Shown here: piece after piece, positions 1 through 10,883 of the stretch
Position numbering within the stretch: the first letter of the stretch is position 1
Layout of the letters: each line of letters opens with the position of its first letter
Assembly: GCA_036784855.1 (NCBI GenBank)
Contig: JAZDSV010000007.1
Span: 1-64,000 of the forward strand
Origin: Aphelidium insulamus
Taxonomy: Eukaryota; Aphelidiomycota; Aphelidea; Aphelidiaceae
Direction of reading: 5' to 3'
DNA length: 64,000 nt
Translations under genes and position numbers: made by a program
The notes under the pieces: generated by a model
What the model was told of the DNA's origin: nothing
The model's input: the letters and a program-made list of their open reading frames with translations, nothing else
The model's database searches: none

Positions 1-430
1 TGCGGCACACTAGCAATATTGCACAAAGCATACCAGACATGAAGGGTAAGCCACCAGGGCTGACCACCCTAAGGGTGAGTACGTCAATACACACCATTTA
101 TACACAAAACGTACAACACATGGAGAGAGAGAGCCACCAGCACCAACTAACCTAAGAGTGAGTGCGGCACATACAAGCCATTTATGCACACATACGTACC
201 CACACAGGGAGAGACCCACTAGCACTAACTAACCTAAGAGTGAGTGCAGTACACAGCACATATGCACAGATAACCACACCTGGAGAGAGTGTAAGGAGTG
301 CCAACTACCTAAGAGTGAGAGCTACATATGCAGCCATATTGCACATAGCATACCACACAGAGACAGAGAGCGAGCACCAGCACCAACTAACCTAAGAGTG
401 AGTGCAGCACATAGAGGCACATGCGCACAG
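1..430. repeat. ~80-bp minisatellite, at least 5 degenerate copies
   Basis: Units are recognisable by the shared core CCTAAGAGTGAGTGC, which starts near 68 (as CCTAAGGGTGAG), 151, 233, 308 and 391. Spacing is therefore about 83, 82, 75 and 83 bp. Each unit carries a purine-rich GAGAGA stretch, a CACCAACTAA segment and a GCACATA segment. The array runs off the left edge of the window, so its full length is unknown. Short ORFs crossing it on both strands are by-products of the repeat. Confidence 0.85.
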
Positions 431-663
431 ACAGTCCCATGGCGGTACAGAGGGAGCAAATGTGCCAGCATACTGTTGCATGATGAACTGTACTGCGTCA
501 AATTACCATTTATTAATTGATTGTGTGTCTGTTTCAAAAAAAATTTTTAGGCCCTAGAGCCTAGCTCTCTAAGCCAGGCCAATGGTCAAACCAGACATTA
601 GCGCGGCCGCCACCACCAAAACCGCCACCAGAGCCTGTTGTACGAGAATGGCTAGCTTACTGA

Positions 664-876
664 TACGGCCCCTACCAAGCGCAACCAGCATTTTCCGATG
701 CCATCTTTGGCCATGATGGCAAAGATTGGATGGAGGTTGTACTTCCGGTGGATTTCCGCAAGGTTCACAACGTGGGACAAGAGATAACTGCCGAAGCAGG
801 TGTGGTCGCAGTGGAATCAGAATTGATTGTGAAGGACAAAGAAAGTGCTGGTGGTGGCGAAATAAGTCCAGAATAA
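664..876 (+). CDS. possible 3' coding remnant of an unrecognised gene
   Basis: An open frame follows a TGA at 661-663 and ends at TAA 874-876. It encodes about 70 residues with ordinary composition (aromatic and charged residues, ending GGGEISPE). The same frame upstream of the TGA is proline-rich. It could be a last exon reached through an acceptor near 690 (ACCAG before CATTTTCC), or a decayed gene. I found no convincing upstream exon and recognise no family. Sequence from 877 to 1062 looks non-coding. Confidence 0.3.
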   Translation, partial: YGPYQAQPAFSDAIFGHDGKDWMEVVLPVDFRKVHNVGQEITAEAGVVAVESELIVKDKESAGGGEISPE

Positions 877-1062
877 GTGTTAGAGACGAGAGGCTATCAG
901 GTTAGCAACATCTCGTATCATTTTACCACACATGTAAACACCGCATGTCACATAATTGCTTGTGCAACAGATGTATGCACAATACGTGTTTAGTTGCGCT
1001 ATAGATTGCTGGGAGCACGGTTAATATAGCTGTCACTGTATCTATTGCGAGATGACGCTTTT

Positions 1063-2788
1063 TTACAGCTTACCATCGGCACTGAGCCGCTTAAAAAAGT
1101 TCTTCACCTTGTGGAAAGCGGCTGCGTCACCAACAGTGCGCAGGTGGACAGTGTTTCGCGGCGACAGCGCGCCCATCACCTCCTGAACAGTGAGGGAGTG
1201 CCGACCACCGGCACGCAAATGATCCACGGCCGCCATCAGCTGTTTATCCGCAGGCAGTCCGGCATTGACGGGATAGTCGGAGAATGCCGCAACTTTGGAT
1301 TGCTGGCGCCCCGATTTTGCAGTGTCTGCATTGGGCAGTAGTTGCAGCTCTTGCTCGGCCGGCAGCTGATCGAAATAGCGCTGAATTACCGCATCAGACA
1401 CTCCCGACAAGTGTGCCGGCTGCCACTTTGGCGCCCGCTTGCCCTTCTCCACCAGCACTGCCTGCACCCCTTCCTCAAAGTCGTGACAGGCATCTGGCGC
1501 CGTGGACAGGAATGATTCCAGCACCCGACACGCCATTCGATACTCCATTCTGAAACAGTCGGCAATGGACTGGCCCTGTCCCAGGCGCAGCTGTCGCAAT
1601 GTCAACTACCGCATGAGTTATTACCGCACGTGTTATTCTAGAGCATTAATTATATAACCACCATCTGTACCTTCAAGCTGGTGGGAGACATTTTGCGCAG
1701 TGTCTGCAGCGTGCCCAAGGCAAACTCGGAGCTATCGCGTTCCAGCGCCGACTCGATATCCTCCACTGTGGAGTGGCTGAAGCAGCGGTCGATGGTGCGG
1801 CGCACATCAGCACCGCCCAGCGCAAATTGCGAGTGCCCGCAGTCCTCCTGACTGCTGTCCAGGCCGTGGAACTGCTCAATGGCAGCGTGGAGTGTGTGCA
1901 CATTGACCGTCTCTGGCGGCATTCTGTCAATGTACGCCTTGAGTGCCGGGAGTCGATCAGACGGCACATAATGAGTGCCCACTCCCGCCCAGCTGCATGT
2001 GTAAATAGACATGAAATAATCAAAAGGCCACAATGTGCACTTACAAGACATCCTGACCAGTAAGGCGCGCACCAGTCATACCAAGGAAACGACCAAGCAT
2101 GGTGTCACAGACGCGAGACAAAAAGAAACTGCCGCCAACATCGGGAAACAATCCAATGGCAGTCTCGGGCATGGCAAACACCGTGTTCTCTGTGACCACG
2201 CGGAACGGCGCGTGCACCGACACACCCACGCCACCACCCATCACTATGCCGTCCAGGAACGTCACCACCGGGGTGCGCATCGACGCCAACCAGTGATTCA
2301 TAATGTACTCTTGGCGGAAAAACTCGCTCGCCCCCATGGCGTCCGTGCGTGCCCGCTCCGCCAATGCTGACAATATTTAGTAACTCTTGAGCAAGTGAAT
2401 GATCAAAGAACTACTACACTACCCTTGACATCGCCACCCGCGCAGAAAGCCCTGCCTGTGCCAGAGAGGGTGACCACGGCGCAGTCTGGAGAGGACTCGG
2501 CTTCACGCAGCATTGGAAGCAATGCATCTCGTATCATGGACACATTGAGCGAGTTGAGTGCCCGTGGCCTGTTCAGCACGATCTCGCGCACGCAGCCTGA
2601 CTGCCGTAGCAGCACCGGCGCCTCGGCCTGCCGCGAGTAAGCAGATGTCCGTGATGGGCATTCCGTGACACGGCACGGCACACTACCTGTGCAGAAGAGG
2701 TCACCTGACCGCCGCTCATTCCACTGGTGCTGGTGGCGCGCGACGACATGAGGCGCAGCTGCGACACGGTGCCCAGGCGTGCCAGCAT
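1063..2788 (-). CDS. HIBCH: 3-hydroxyisobutyryl-CoA hydrolase, mitochondrial
   Basis: Five exons (2788-2687, 2627-2423, 2366-2045, 1992-1671, 1605-1063) join to about 497 aa, near the length of yeast EHD3. The enzyme hydrolyses 3-hydroxyisobutyryl-CoA in valine breakdown, in the mitochondrion. The start chosen gives an Arg/Ser-rich amphipathic leader (MLARLGTVSQLRLMSS) typical of a matrix presequence; an in-frame ATG at 2830 would lengthen it. Crotonase-fold blocks are clear: GRAFCAGGDVK (oxyanion hole), GGGVGVSVHAPFRVVTE and the family signature FAMPETAIGLFPDVGG, followed by the THYVPS and FEEGVQAVL...KW blocks of the C-terminal half. Introns are 52-65 nt. The reading is unbroken and conserved, so it looks functional. 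Confidence 0.93.
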
Positions 2789-2869
2789 TAATTGCGCGTG
2801 CGTGAGTAATGATTGTGTGCTCAAGGGCATGTAAACAGGGCGTGTATTGTTCTTTCAGTTTAAACAAAC

Positions 2870-3660
2870 CTGATGCGACTTCTGCCGGCTGTCCTTTCCG
2901 CGCAAACCGATGGTCTCTGGCAGCTGGTCTGGTCGGACAAGTAGTTCCGGGTTCAGTATTAAAAAAAACCGGAACTGACGGTCAAAAACACTGCACTGCG
3001 CTATTATTGTACCAGTGCTTCTTCCTTTTTAGTATTCAATTATCTTCCATAGCGCAAACCACATGGCCAATGGCAGGTGCCAGACGTGCAGAAAATTTGT
3101 CATTGTACGGGCAGAATATCAGCGGCTTTGCTCCAGTATATGTATTTCTCAATGTATTCTGCAATTGGTAGCAGAACTTTTGCCCGCTCCATTAGGTTGC
3201 CTTCTTTTAAATGGGAGAAGAAACATGGGTGCGGCAGCATATTATATCAGATATCATATGATATGCATTTGTTGTGTATGTTCATTTATGAACGTTCTAT
3301 ATAAATATATGATATATTGGGACTGTAGAACCAATATATTCAGAGAAGGGATCTGATATATTATGTCAGATATCATTTGATAAATATGGATTTGTTGTGA
3401 ACGTTCATATATGAACGTTCTATAATTACATATATAATGGGACTGTAGAACCAATATATTCAGAGAGAGGGAGTGTACAGTAATGCATGTAGTATATGTA
3501 CGTTGACTCGATCAATTGGAATCTGGAATCAGCACAACATCTATATCATGTGTCTCTCTAGTATGGTTGTGGGCAGTGCGTTACAGCATTACGATAAAAG
3601 GATACAAATTAGCTTACAGATGGCAGGAAGTGTGTAGCTCAATCAACACAACACACCACC
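2870..3660. repeat. intergenic; AT-rich ~120-bp direct repeat at 3233-3475
   Basis: No gene is seen between HIBCH and DRG1. Two AT-rich copies of about 120 bp lie at roughly 3240-3355 and 3361-3474. Both hold a TCAGATATCAT(A/T)TGAT segment, GGATTTGTTGTG or GCATTTGTTGTG, the self-complementary ATGAACGTTC(TAT) segment, and end with GGGACTGTAGAACCAATATATTCAGAGAG in both copies. The inner ATATGAACGTTCATAT-like palindromes could form short hairpins. Confidence 0.8.
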
Positions 3661-3688
3661 ACACCACACACACACACCACACACGCAA

Positions 3689-5058
3689 ATGGGCATCGTG
3701 GAAAAGATCGCCGACATTGAAAAGGAGATTGCGCGCACGCAAAAGAACAAGGCCACCGAGTACCACCTGGGTCTGCTCAAGGTGGGTATGCATTACGTGC
3801 CGGCTTTAGTGTCTTTGTGCTCACGCGCCTCTCTGCGCTGTGTAGGCAAAGTTGGCGCGGTACCGCCTCCAACTGCTGGAGCCCACCTCCAAGCAGGGGG
3901 CCAAGGGTGAAGGCTTTGATGTATGTGGTGGTCATTGACCATTACAGACACGTCTTCATCACCAATGAATATGTAGGTGATGAAGAGTGGTGACTCGCGC
4001 GTGGTGATGATTGGGTTCCCGTCCGTGGGCAAGAGCACACTGCTGAACAAGATGACCACCACGCGCAGTGAAGCCGGCGCCTATGAATTCACCACCCTGA
4101 CATGCATTCCCGGCAAGATCGAGTACAACGGCGCCCAGATACAGCTGCTGGATCTGCCGGGGATCATTGAGGGCGCGTCGCAGGGCAAGGGTCGCGGCAG
4201 ACAGGTGGTCGCTGTGGCCAAAACCGCTGATCTGGTGCTGATGATGCTGGATGCCACCAAGGGCGCCGAACAGCGGCACCTTCTCGAAGCTGAACTGGAA
4301 GCAGTCGGTATTCGCCTTAACCGTTCCAGGCCCAACATTTACTTCAAGGTACATCATTGCATCTAATATGTATATGCTATTGTATATACTGCTGCTGCTG
4401 CTGTATGTCCGCGTGTGTTACTTCAATGAGCATGCATGTGTCCAAGTACAATGATGTAGTACCGTTATTATATACAACTAACATGTACAAACATTCGTAG
4501 GTCAAGACGGGCGGCGGCATAACATTCAATGCCACGGTCAAGTTGACGCACATGAGCGAGCGCATGGCCTACATGATCCTGCACGACTACCGCATACACA
4601 ACGCCGACATTTTGATCCGCGAGGATGTGACCGTGGACCAGTTTCTGGATGTGGTGCTGGGCACACGCAAGTACATCCCCTGCCTCTACTGCTACAACAA
4701 GATTGACGCAATCACCATCGAGGAGGTGGATCGGCTGGCACGCCGACCCGACTCGGTGGTGGTCAGCTGTGAGGCCGGCCTCAATCTGGACTATCTGCTG
4801 GAGCGCATCTGGCAGCGTCTAAATCTGGTGCGAGTGTACACCAAGAAGCGCGGCGAGTTCCCGGACTTTATGGGCGGGTTGATTCTGCGCAGCGGGGCCT
4901 CCATTGAGCATGTGTGTCACGCCATTCACCGCAGTCTGGCCGCGGACTTCAAGACGGCGCTGGTGTGGGGACGGAGTGCCAAGCACCAGCCGCAGCGTGT
5001 TGGACTGGCGCACGCGGTGGAGGACGAGGATGTCGTTCAGGTGCTCAAGAAGAAGTAG
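3689..5058 (+). CDS. DRG1: DRG1-family developmentally regulated GTP-binding protein
   Basis: Four exons (3689-3781, 3846-3920, 3977-4348, 4501-5058) give 365 aa against 367 in human DRG1. This is an Obg-class translational GTPase that works with a DFRP1/LEREPO4-type partner. The G motifs are intact: G1 [10 protein letters not shown]3 [10 protein letters not shown]4 NKID. The N-terminal helix-turn-helix segment ([17 protein letters not shown]) and a C-terminal TGS domain ([19 protein letters not shown]) sit where expected. The ATG is preceded by a long CA-rich leader (CACCACACACACAC). Intron 3 (4349-4500) is the longest in the gene at 152 nt. Identity is near certain. Confidence 0.97.
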
Positions 5059-5162
5059 AATGAACGTCGAGTTACATTGCTGTCATTTGAAAACTGCAAC
5101 TACATATGTACCACAAACCAATGTTAAGATGACTCTATAATTGAGTATGATAAAAGCTCTGT

Positions 5163-7284
5163 CTAATTAGAGCTGCCACCCACGCCGGCGATACTCGGCA
5201 TCACTGTCCAGATGGTGCCGACAGTGCCAATCACCGCAAACAGGCAAAATGCACACCCGGCCACCACCCGCTTCCACTGCGGGGTGTGCCACCATTCCAC
5301 CGTTAGTCTGCGTTTCTCGTACTTGTATCCGCCGCCAGTAGACTGTTGATGCTGCCTCCGAGGTGTGGTGCCGTGCGGTGCCGCCGAAGAGCCGCTGCCA
5401 TTATTACTACTGTTGCCGCCAACACCGCCGCTCAGCAGCGTCTGCCTTGAACTGCTGCCAGTGCACGGTGGCACGGGTGAGGATCGAGATGAAGACGGCT
5501 GTGAAGTGGAAGCCGGCTTGGGAGTACTCCGCCCCGTACCCACCAGCGATGAGTAGCATGTGGCCAGCTTGTCGCGCAGACTACCAGCCAAACTACTATT
5601 CTTTGAACGGGGCCGTCCATGCACGCCACCAATAATATCATCATCAAAATCGGCATCATCATCATCACCATCATTGGCAGCGGCGCGTGTCGTGTCTTTG
5701 AACAGCGACAAGTAGCACAGGATCGGAAATAGAATCGACGACGTCATTGCAAACAGCGAGCCGAGCAGCGAGAGCACACTGTCAAAGTAGGGAAACACAA
5801 TGGTGACCACGAGAACAAGTGCCGAAACTGCAGTTCGTACAACAACGCGCCTCAGCGTAAAGTTGTAGAGAATCACATCGCGCAACCGTCCTGCCGTTGA
5901 TATTGTGGAGGGCTTGGTCGGTGTGGTTGTAGTCGCAAGCAGAGGCGTCGTATCAGCAGTATCCTCGTTGTCCAAATCATCTCGTCTGCCTGGCCTGTCC
6001 AGGTCATTGTTGGCAATGCGGACCGACATGTCCCTGTTGTGGGACAGCTGAGTGCCATTGTTCGTGGAGACAGCATCGTCCCGCCGTGGCAGAAAGCTAA
6101 ATAAGAATATCTCCAGATCCATCACCACTGGGTAGATGCACAAAGCATATTTGGTGGAGGGATTGACGGCAACCAGCACCGTTGTCAATATGTATAGCGC
6201 GCGATAGTAGTCGGGATCGTTCAGCGAGCGTGTGATCTGCACAATGAGTAACATTCAAATATATATATATAAACAATTTACGAACCATGGTCTCGGACTG
6301 GCGACCAAACATGGCATAACCGACGCTGGCCAATACAATGTAGAATGATGTGGCCGTACTGAATGCTATTCCAATGGCCGTGCCAAAGCGGCTAGACTCG
6401 CGCATCGACGCAAACAGACCCGGGAAGCACGCGTGGCCTTTATAGTCCTTAGGATAAATATGGATGACAGAACATCAATTACCTGCAAAGCCAGCCATGA
6501 GAAGGCCAAATGCAGATGGCAGTTGTGCCCAGTCTGGCGGAAGGAGGGATGTGGTTGCTGGATAGAGCAGTGAGCCGGGACCTTCGGACTTGCAGCAAAA
6601 TCCATCCACAAGCAGTGCAACCATCAGATTAACGAGGCACAGCACGCCCAACATGCTCCCATAGCTGAGTATGGACAGCGACTTTGGCCACGTTGTCACG
6701 GTCAGCACGGACCACAGTGCCACCTTTATCTGCATTGATTCCCACTGAGGTGCCAGGTCCGCGACCGCGTGCGCCGCGAGCAACAATAAAGCACACGTGG
6801 CGCCAAACAGCTCACTATGCATCAAGTAAGTATGCTATACACACATATAAAGACATACATAAACACGATGAACGCACCAGGAAAAGATGCACTGAATAAA
6901 GAGACGACCGCGCCGGCCAAACGCAGCCTCGCCGATATCGCCATAGGTAAGCAGGGCGACGCCGGTGCTGCGTAGATGCGCCACCTGGATCTGGGACAGC
7001 ATGCGACCACACAGACCAGCCACAACCCCGAAAAGCAGCAGAAGCACTACGCCCAGGATCCAGCCGGTCTTGGCGAATGCGAACGGCAACGACAGCACCG
7101 ATATGCCCATGATCACGTTGCCCAGATTGAATGCCGTCTGCCAGAAGCTGGAGCTGGCATCGGATGCATTTGGTGGCGGCAACAGCAGCGAGTCGGGCGT
7201 CGTGCTTGTTGGCGTGGCTGCGAATGGTGGCGCAGACCGAGTGGGTGATCTCAATGTGCGCACTACATCCGGTATAGAGCGCAT
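5163..7284 (-). CDS. amino-acid/auxin permease family transporter (AVT/SLC32-36-38-like)
   Basis: Four exons (7284-6878, 6814-6483, 6437-6286, 6236-5163) encode about 654 aa. The first membrane segment carries NLGNVIMGISVLSLPFAF, the typical Aa_trans start, and the second exon junction rebuilds AGFAGHACFPGLFASM, the conserved S/AGHxxFPsLxxSM block. About eleven hydrophobic segments are visible. A long hydrophilic insert of roughly 220 residues, rich in Asp, Ser and Gly with an acidic run (DGDDDDADFDDD), separates the last transmembrane segments and looks like a cytosolic regulatory loop. Such transporters move neutral amino acids across vacuolar or plasma membranes with protons. The substrate cannot be read from the sequence. 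The start is the first ATG; in-frame GTG upstream was ignored. Confidence 0.85.
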
Positions 7285-9144
7285 AGCACTGGCGATACAG
7301 AGCACAATGCCGACGAGCCAGGTGATGAAGGAATGTGGAGCAGCGCCGTAAGAGTCACAGCGCTAGCGGAAGCAAATGGACGCACTAATTGGAGCGGTGC
7401 AAGGCGTGGGACGCGCGCACTCAAAAGCGCAAATGGGCCGACTTATCGCATCAATTCCAGCCAATCATATGGCTGCCCTTAAATATAGGCGATTGTCTGA
7501 CTTTGGAATATATTTCCAACAGCTAGTCATTTTTGTGTTACCAATGGATAGCGCTGTCTATTGCCCAGCATCTGCAAACCATGGACACCACATTCGAAAT
7601 TCAGCCATTGGTCGGACGATGGCAAAATTCGGAACTGTCCTCCCCACACACTGTAATGCACAAGTCAATCTAGCGGTCTCCTTTTACAGTCCGTGCCTTC
7701 TTCACCACGACACGTATTTGCGGTTGCACGAATTTTGAAATTCCATCGAAGTAAAAGTAACATCACTTTAAGAGCGAGCTACACTCTACAACTACCATTA
7801 CATACCTTACCCAGTCGTCCATATCTGACGCAGTATTGGTGCCACGTCAGATCTGATCTGACATTATGAACGAATGCTATCGTCAACCGACAACAACTTA
7901 TCGCAGTCACTGCGTCAGATACGGACGAACTGGGACGATATGTGGACTCGTTTTCTGCGTTGGTTACGGAGTGCTACCATGCAGAAAACTTCACCAGTGA
8001 TGGTGTCTATGGCTTGCACAAGCTGCCAAATCCTATTTATGGGGAATATCCGCCATGTGGGAAGCTAAACGACAAATCGTATGATAACTTTACTGATTTT
8101 TAGGTCAACTTCCACCGGGATAACCAATTAGTGTCTCATAATTTATTCTGGTCGCTTAACTTTGCATGTACGCTATTAGCCAGAATCACGTTGGTGTCCT
8201 TACTCTATAGATAGCGATGGCGTCGTTTAGTTTCTTTCTCTCTTCAAAAGATACAAAATGGTTGCAAGCGTGGCATCGATGAAGTTGATATGATGCAGTT
8301 GGAACTTTCAACATAGCATTGCCACCATCGCCGTCACTTTCAATCCAAAATCGACAAAAACGAAATGCTGGGTCAGTTACAAGAAACGTGTTTCGCACCC
8401 CGAAATGCGATGCAAACTGTGTTCCAAGCACACTGGCCTAGCTAGGAAGATTGAAATTGCCTAGAGAGCTCACAATCCATCAACAATCCCATCAACAATC
8501 CCATCAACAATCCCATCAACAATCCCATCAACACTAAAGGTACATTCGTTATATTATCTCCGCACCCAGTCCCTGTGATATTCACGGAGATTACTGTGGT
8601 CACAGGGGGTGGCGGTGTGATAAGTTTATAACACTGTTTAGTGTCTGAGGCCAGGACATCGGTACAATTTAAAGCGGATGGAGTTTATATAGTTTCAATA
8701 CAATCAGCGGAGCTAGTGATAAAGTTTATAGTCTTCGACGGTACGATTTGTACGGACCAATGGATGAACTGTCAGGAACGCCCCCTTTACTTTGAAATTT
8801 TGAGTCGTTGCACGAACCACTTGCTGGTTATAAATTAATGTTATTAACGTTTCTTAAATCTTTCATGTGGTGTATTAAGTGGCACAGCGGTATGTCAGCT
8901 ACATAGATTCAGCCATTCTTCATCTTGTGCGTATATCTGGCTTGCTTGCACAACGCGACATTCACATTGCCGTTGGTCTGGAATTATCTATTGCCTGTAC
9001 CCAATTTAACTGTTTTTTCCTTGATGAAGAGTATCTCCATCGCGTGGCAAGTTGTCACTGGCAAGTTGCCACTTCAATGTTATGTTGCCAGTAGCAGCAT
9101 ACCATTGAATTAATCAATTGAATCAATTGAACTAATACTTTAAC
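7285..9144. other. long intergenic region, no supported gene
   Basis: About 1.86 kb between divergent neighbours. It holds a 12-bp tandem repeat (8473-8535) and several short ORFs on both strands that lack introns, homology or conserved blocks. A minus-strand ORF at 8431-8186 has cysteine pairs (HRCHACNHF) but no recognisable fold and may be a decayed fragment. I see nothing else I can support. Confidence 0.5.
8473..8535. repeat. 12-bp tandem repeat (CCATCAACAATC)n
   Basis: About five head-to-tail copies of CCATCAACAATC, the last one diverging to CCATCAACACTA. It lies in the gene-poor interval between the amino-acid transporter and the small membrane protein. Confidence 0.9.
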
Positions 9145-9458
9145 ATGCACGCGTGGAGTGCTTATGCCAAGCTTCTGGGTGTTGGCATGGTGTGCGGCGC
9201 CGGCATCGAGTACGCGTTCATCAAGGCGGGCCTGTGTATGTACATGTACATACATGTATGGGGACGAACTAATCACCCTCAGTCGAGCACCTAAGATTGT
9301 CGGCCGCAAGGGAGCGCGCGGAGCAACGTGACGTAGTGGATATGGCCGTGGAGAGACTGGCGGAAAAGTATCCGCAGCGGTATGGCGATATGCCACAACG
9401 ATGGCAGCGTATAAAGGACGCGGAGGACGCCGCAGCCGCAGCCGCAGCCAATGCCTAA
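9145..9458 (+). CDS. small single-pass membrane protein, possibly a mitochondrial respiratory assembly factor
   Basis: Two exons (9145-9235, 9283-9458) give 88 aa; donor GTATGT and acceptor CCTCAG keep phase. The N-terminal third is one hydrophobic segment (YAKLLGVGMVCGAGIEYAF); the rest is a charged helix with Arg and Glu, ending in an Ala run. Size and layout (short N-terminal anchor, charged helical tail) resemble small inner-membrane assembly proteins such as UQCC6/BRAWNIN or SMIM proteins, but I cannot assign a family with certainty. It ends 75 bp before the next ATG. Confidence 0.55.
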
Positions 9459-9533
9459 TAGAATTGTTTGCATTGTGGCCTCTTCGTTGCAGTTCTTTGC
9501 CACACCGACAGGCCATCGACACTTTGCGCGGCC

Positions 9534-10766
9534 ATGGACACTGACGAGAGGGAGACCGACGAGAGGGATACTGCGCGATCTGATGGTGATGATGACGGCG
9601 GAGGTGACGCAGCGGAAGAGTCTGCGCAGAATCCCACAGACGCCACTGTTGTAGATGGCCCAGTGGACTCTCAAGCACCACCGCCACCCCCAGTTGTGCT
9701 CACGGAGGACGATATCATATCCAGTTTGACAGCCGTGTCACGACGAACAGACGCCAACAACATGTACCCATATCGCAGCTTCCTGATGCTGCCGGCCAAA
9801 GGCGACGACGACAAACCATCTCTTCGCCGAGACATTGGCGCCATTGCCAATTTCCCGTTTCTATTTCACATTGTATGCTGGTGGTGACCATGATGAACTC
9901 GCATACAATTATTATTTGCGCAGGATCTGTCAGGCGCTTTGCTGGTCGACATTGAACCCGTGTGCGCCGTGCGGTCACTGCTCAGCCTCACGGCAACACA
10001 CTGCGGCCTCAAATCGCTGCCTGCGTCTCTGGAACAGTTGCAACATTTACAGCACGTTGACTTTAGCAATAATTTCTTGGTGGATATTTCCTGGAAGCGC
10101 AGCTTGTCTGTCACGCGCCTAAACTTGAATGGTGGGTAGACATATTGACTGTCGTTGTATTTAAACTAATTTATTTTTCCGCAGACAATTCGCTGGTCCA
10201 GCTAGAGCTGCAACACTTTCCCGCGTTGAGAGTGCTTCATGCGCGCTATAACAAATTGGAACGGTTGAGTGCGGTCGCACCTCGACTGCAACATGTCTAT
10301 GCGGCAAGAATGATTTATGCGATTTCTATTAGCTAAATTATGACAGTCATTTAACAAACTTTCCGCCATGACCAGCCTGATATTAAGTGGCTGCCCAGTG
10401 AGCCGCCTTTATCTACGTGGCAATCAGTTGGCATCGTTGGAGGGAGCAGAGGCAATTATGCAGAGTGTAAAACATTTGAACCTGCGCGAAAACTTGCTGC
10501 TCAGCACGGAATCGCTCTACCCACTAGCTGCTCTGCCCGCCCTTGAATCTGTGGTTCTCTCTGGTACGTGCTTGACAATGTTTTACCATGCACTTAAGCC
10601 GACTATAGACAATCCGCTGTGCAGGGATCGCGAGACTGGAGAGCCGATTGTAGATTATCGTTTACGCATTTTGGCAGCGTTGAAAAACATCTCGGTTCTG
10701 GATATGACTCCAGTTACTGCTGAAGAGCGAGACGAGTCGGCCAAGCAAGCGGATCTTGGGCGCTGA
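9534..10766 (+). CDS. LRRC23: leucine-rich-repeat protein, LRRC23-like radial spoke component
   Basis: Five exons (9534-9872, 9924-10131, 10185-10303, 10347-10563, 10609-10766) encode 346 aa. An acidic, Pro-rich N-terminus precedes the block LTEDDIISSLTAV, then six or so LRRs, and an LRR cap (LSDNPLCRD...ILAALKNISVLDMTPVTAEERDESA). The order acidic head, LTEE-like block, LRRs and ALxxLxxLDxxxVTxEER tail matches LRRC23, a flagellar radial-spoke protein. Intron 3 (10304-10346) must use a GC donor (GCGGCAAGA): splicing there restores YASFNKLSAMTSLILSG, a perfect LRR, while no in-phase GT exists. Other ciliary LRR proteins cannot be excluded. Confidence 0.8.
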
Positions 10767-10883
10767 CACTCGTTTAACTGACGTGTGAATATGTACCTTT
10801 TTGATAATAACCACAAAATACTGTGCCGGACACCACGGTATAATACATGCAACTATATTGTTATGTGTACAATGCCATATCAG

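Noticed and set aside
68-80. CCCTAA/CCTAAG in the left-edge minisatellite as possible subtelomeric sequence
   Set aside because: Only one copy has CCCTAAGGG, the rest vary, and no (CCCTAA)n run exists; housekeeping genes begin within 1 kb.
1-537. Cys- and Leu-rich ORFs across the left-edge repeat
   Set aside because: They follow the ~80-bp period and appear on both strands, so they are repeat artefacts.
8186-8838. Two short ORFs in the 7.3-9.1 kb gap as genes
   Set aside because: No conserved family block, no splice continuation and no relation to repeats or neighbours.
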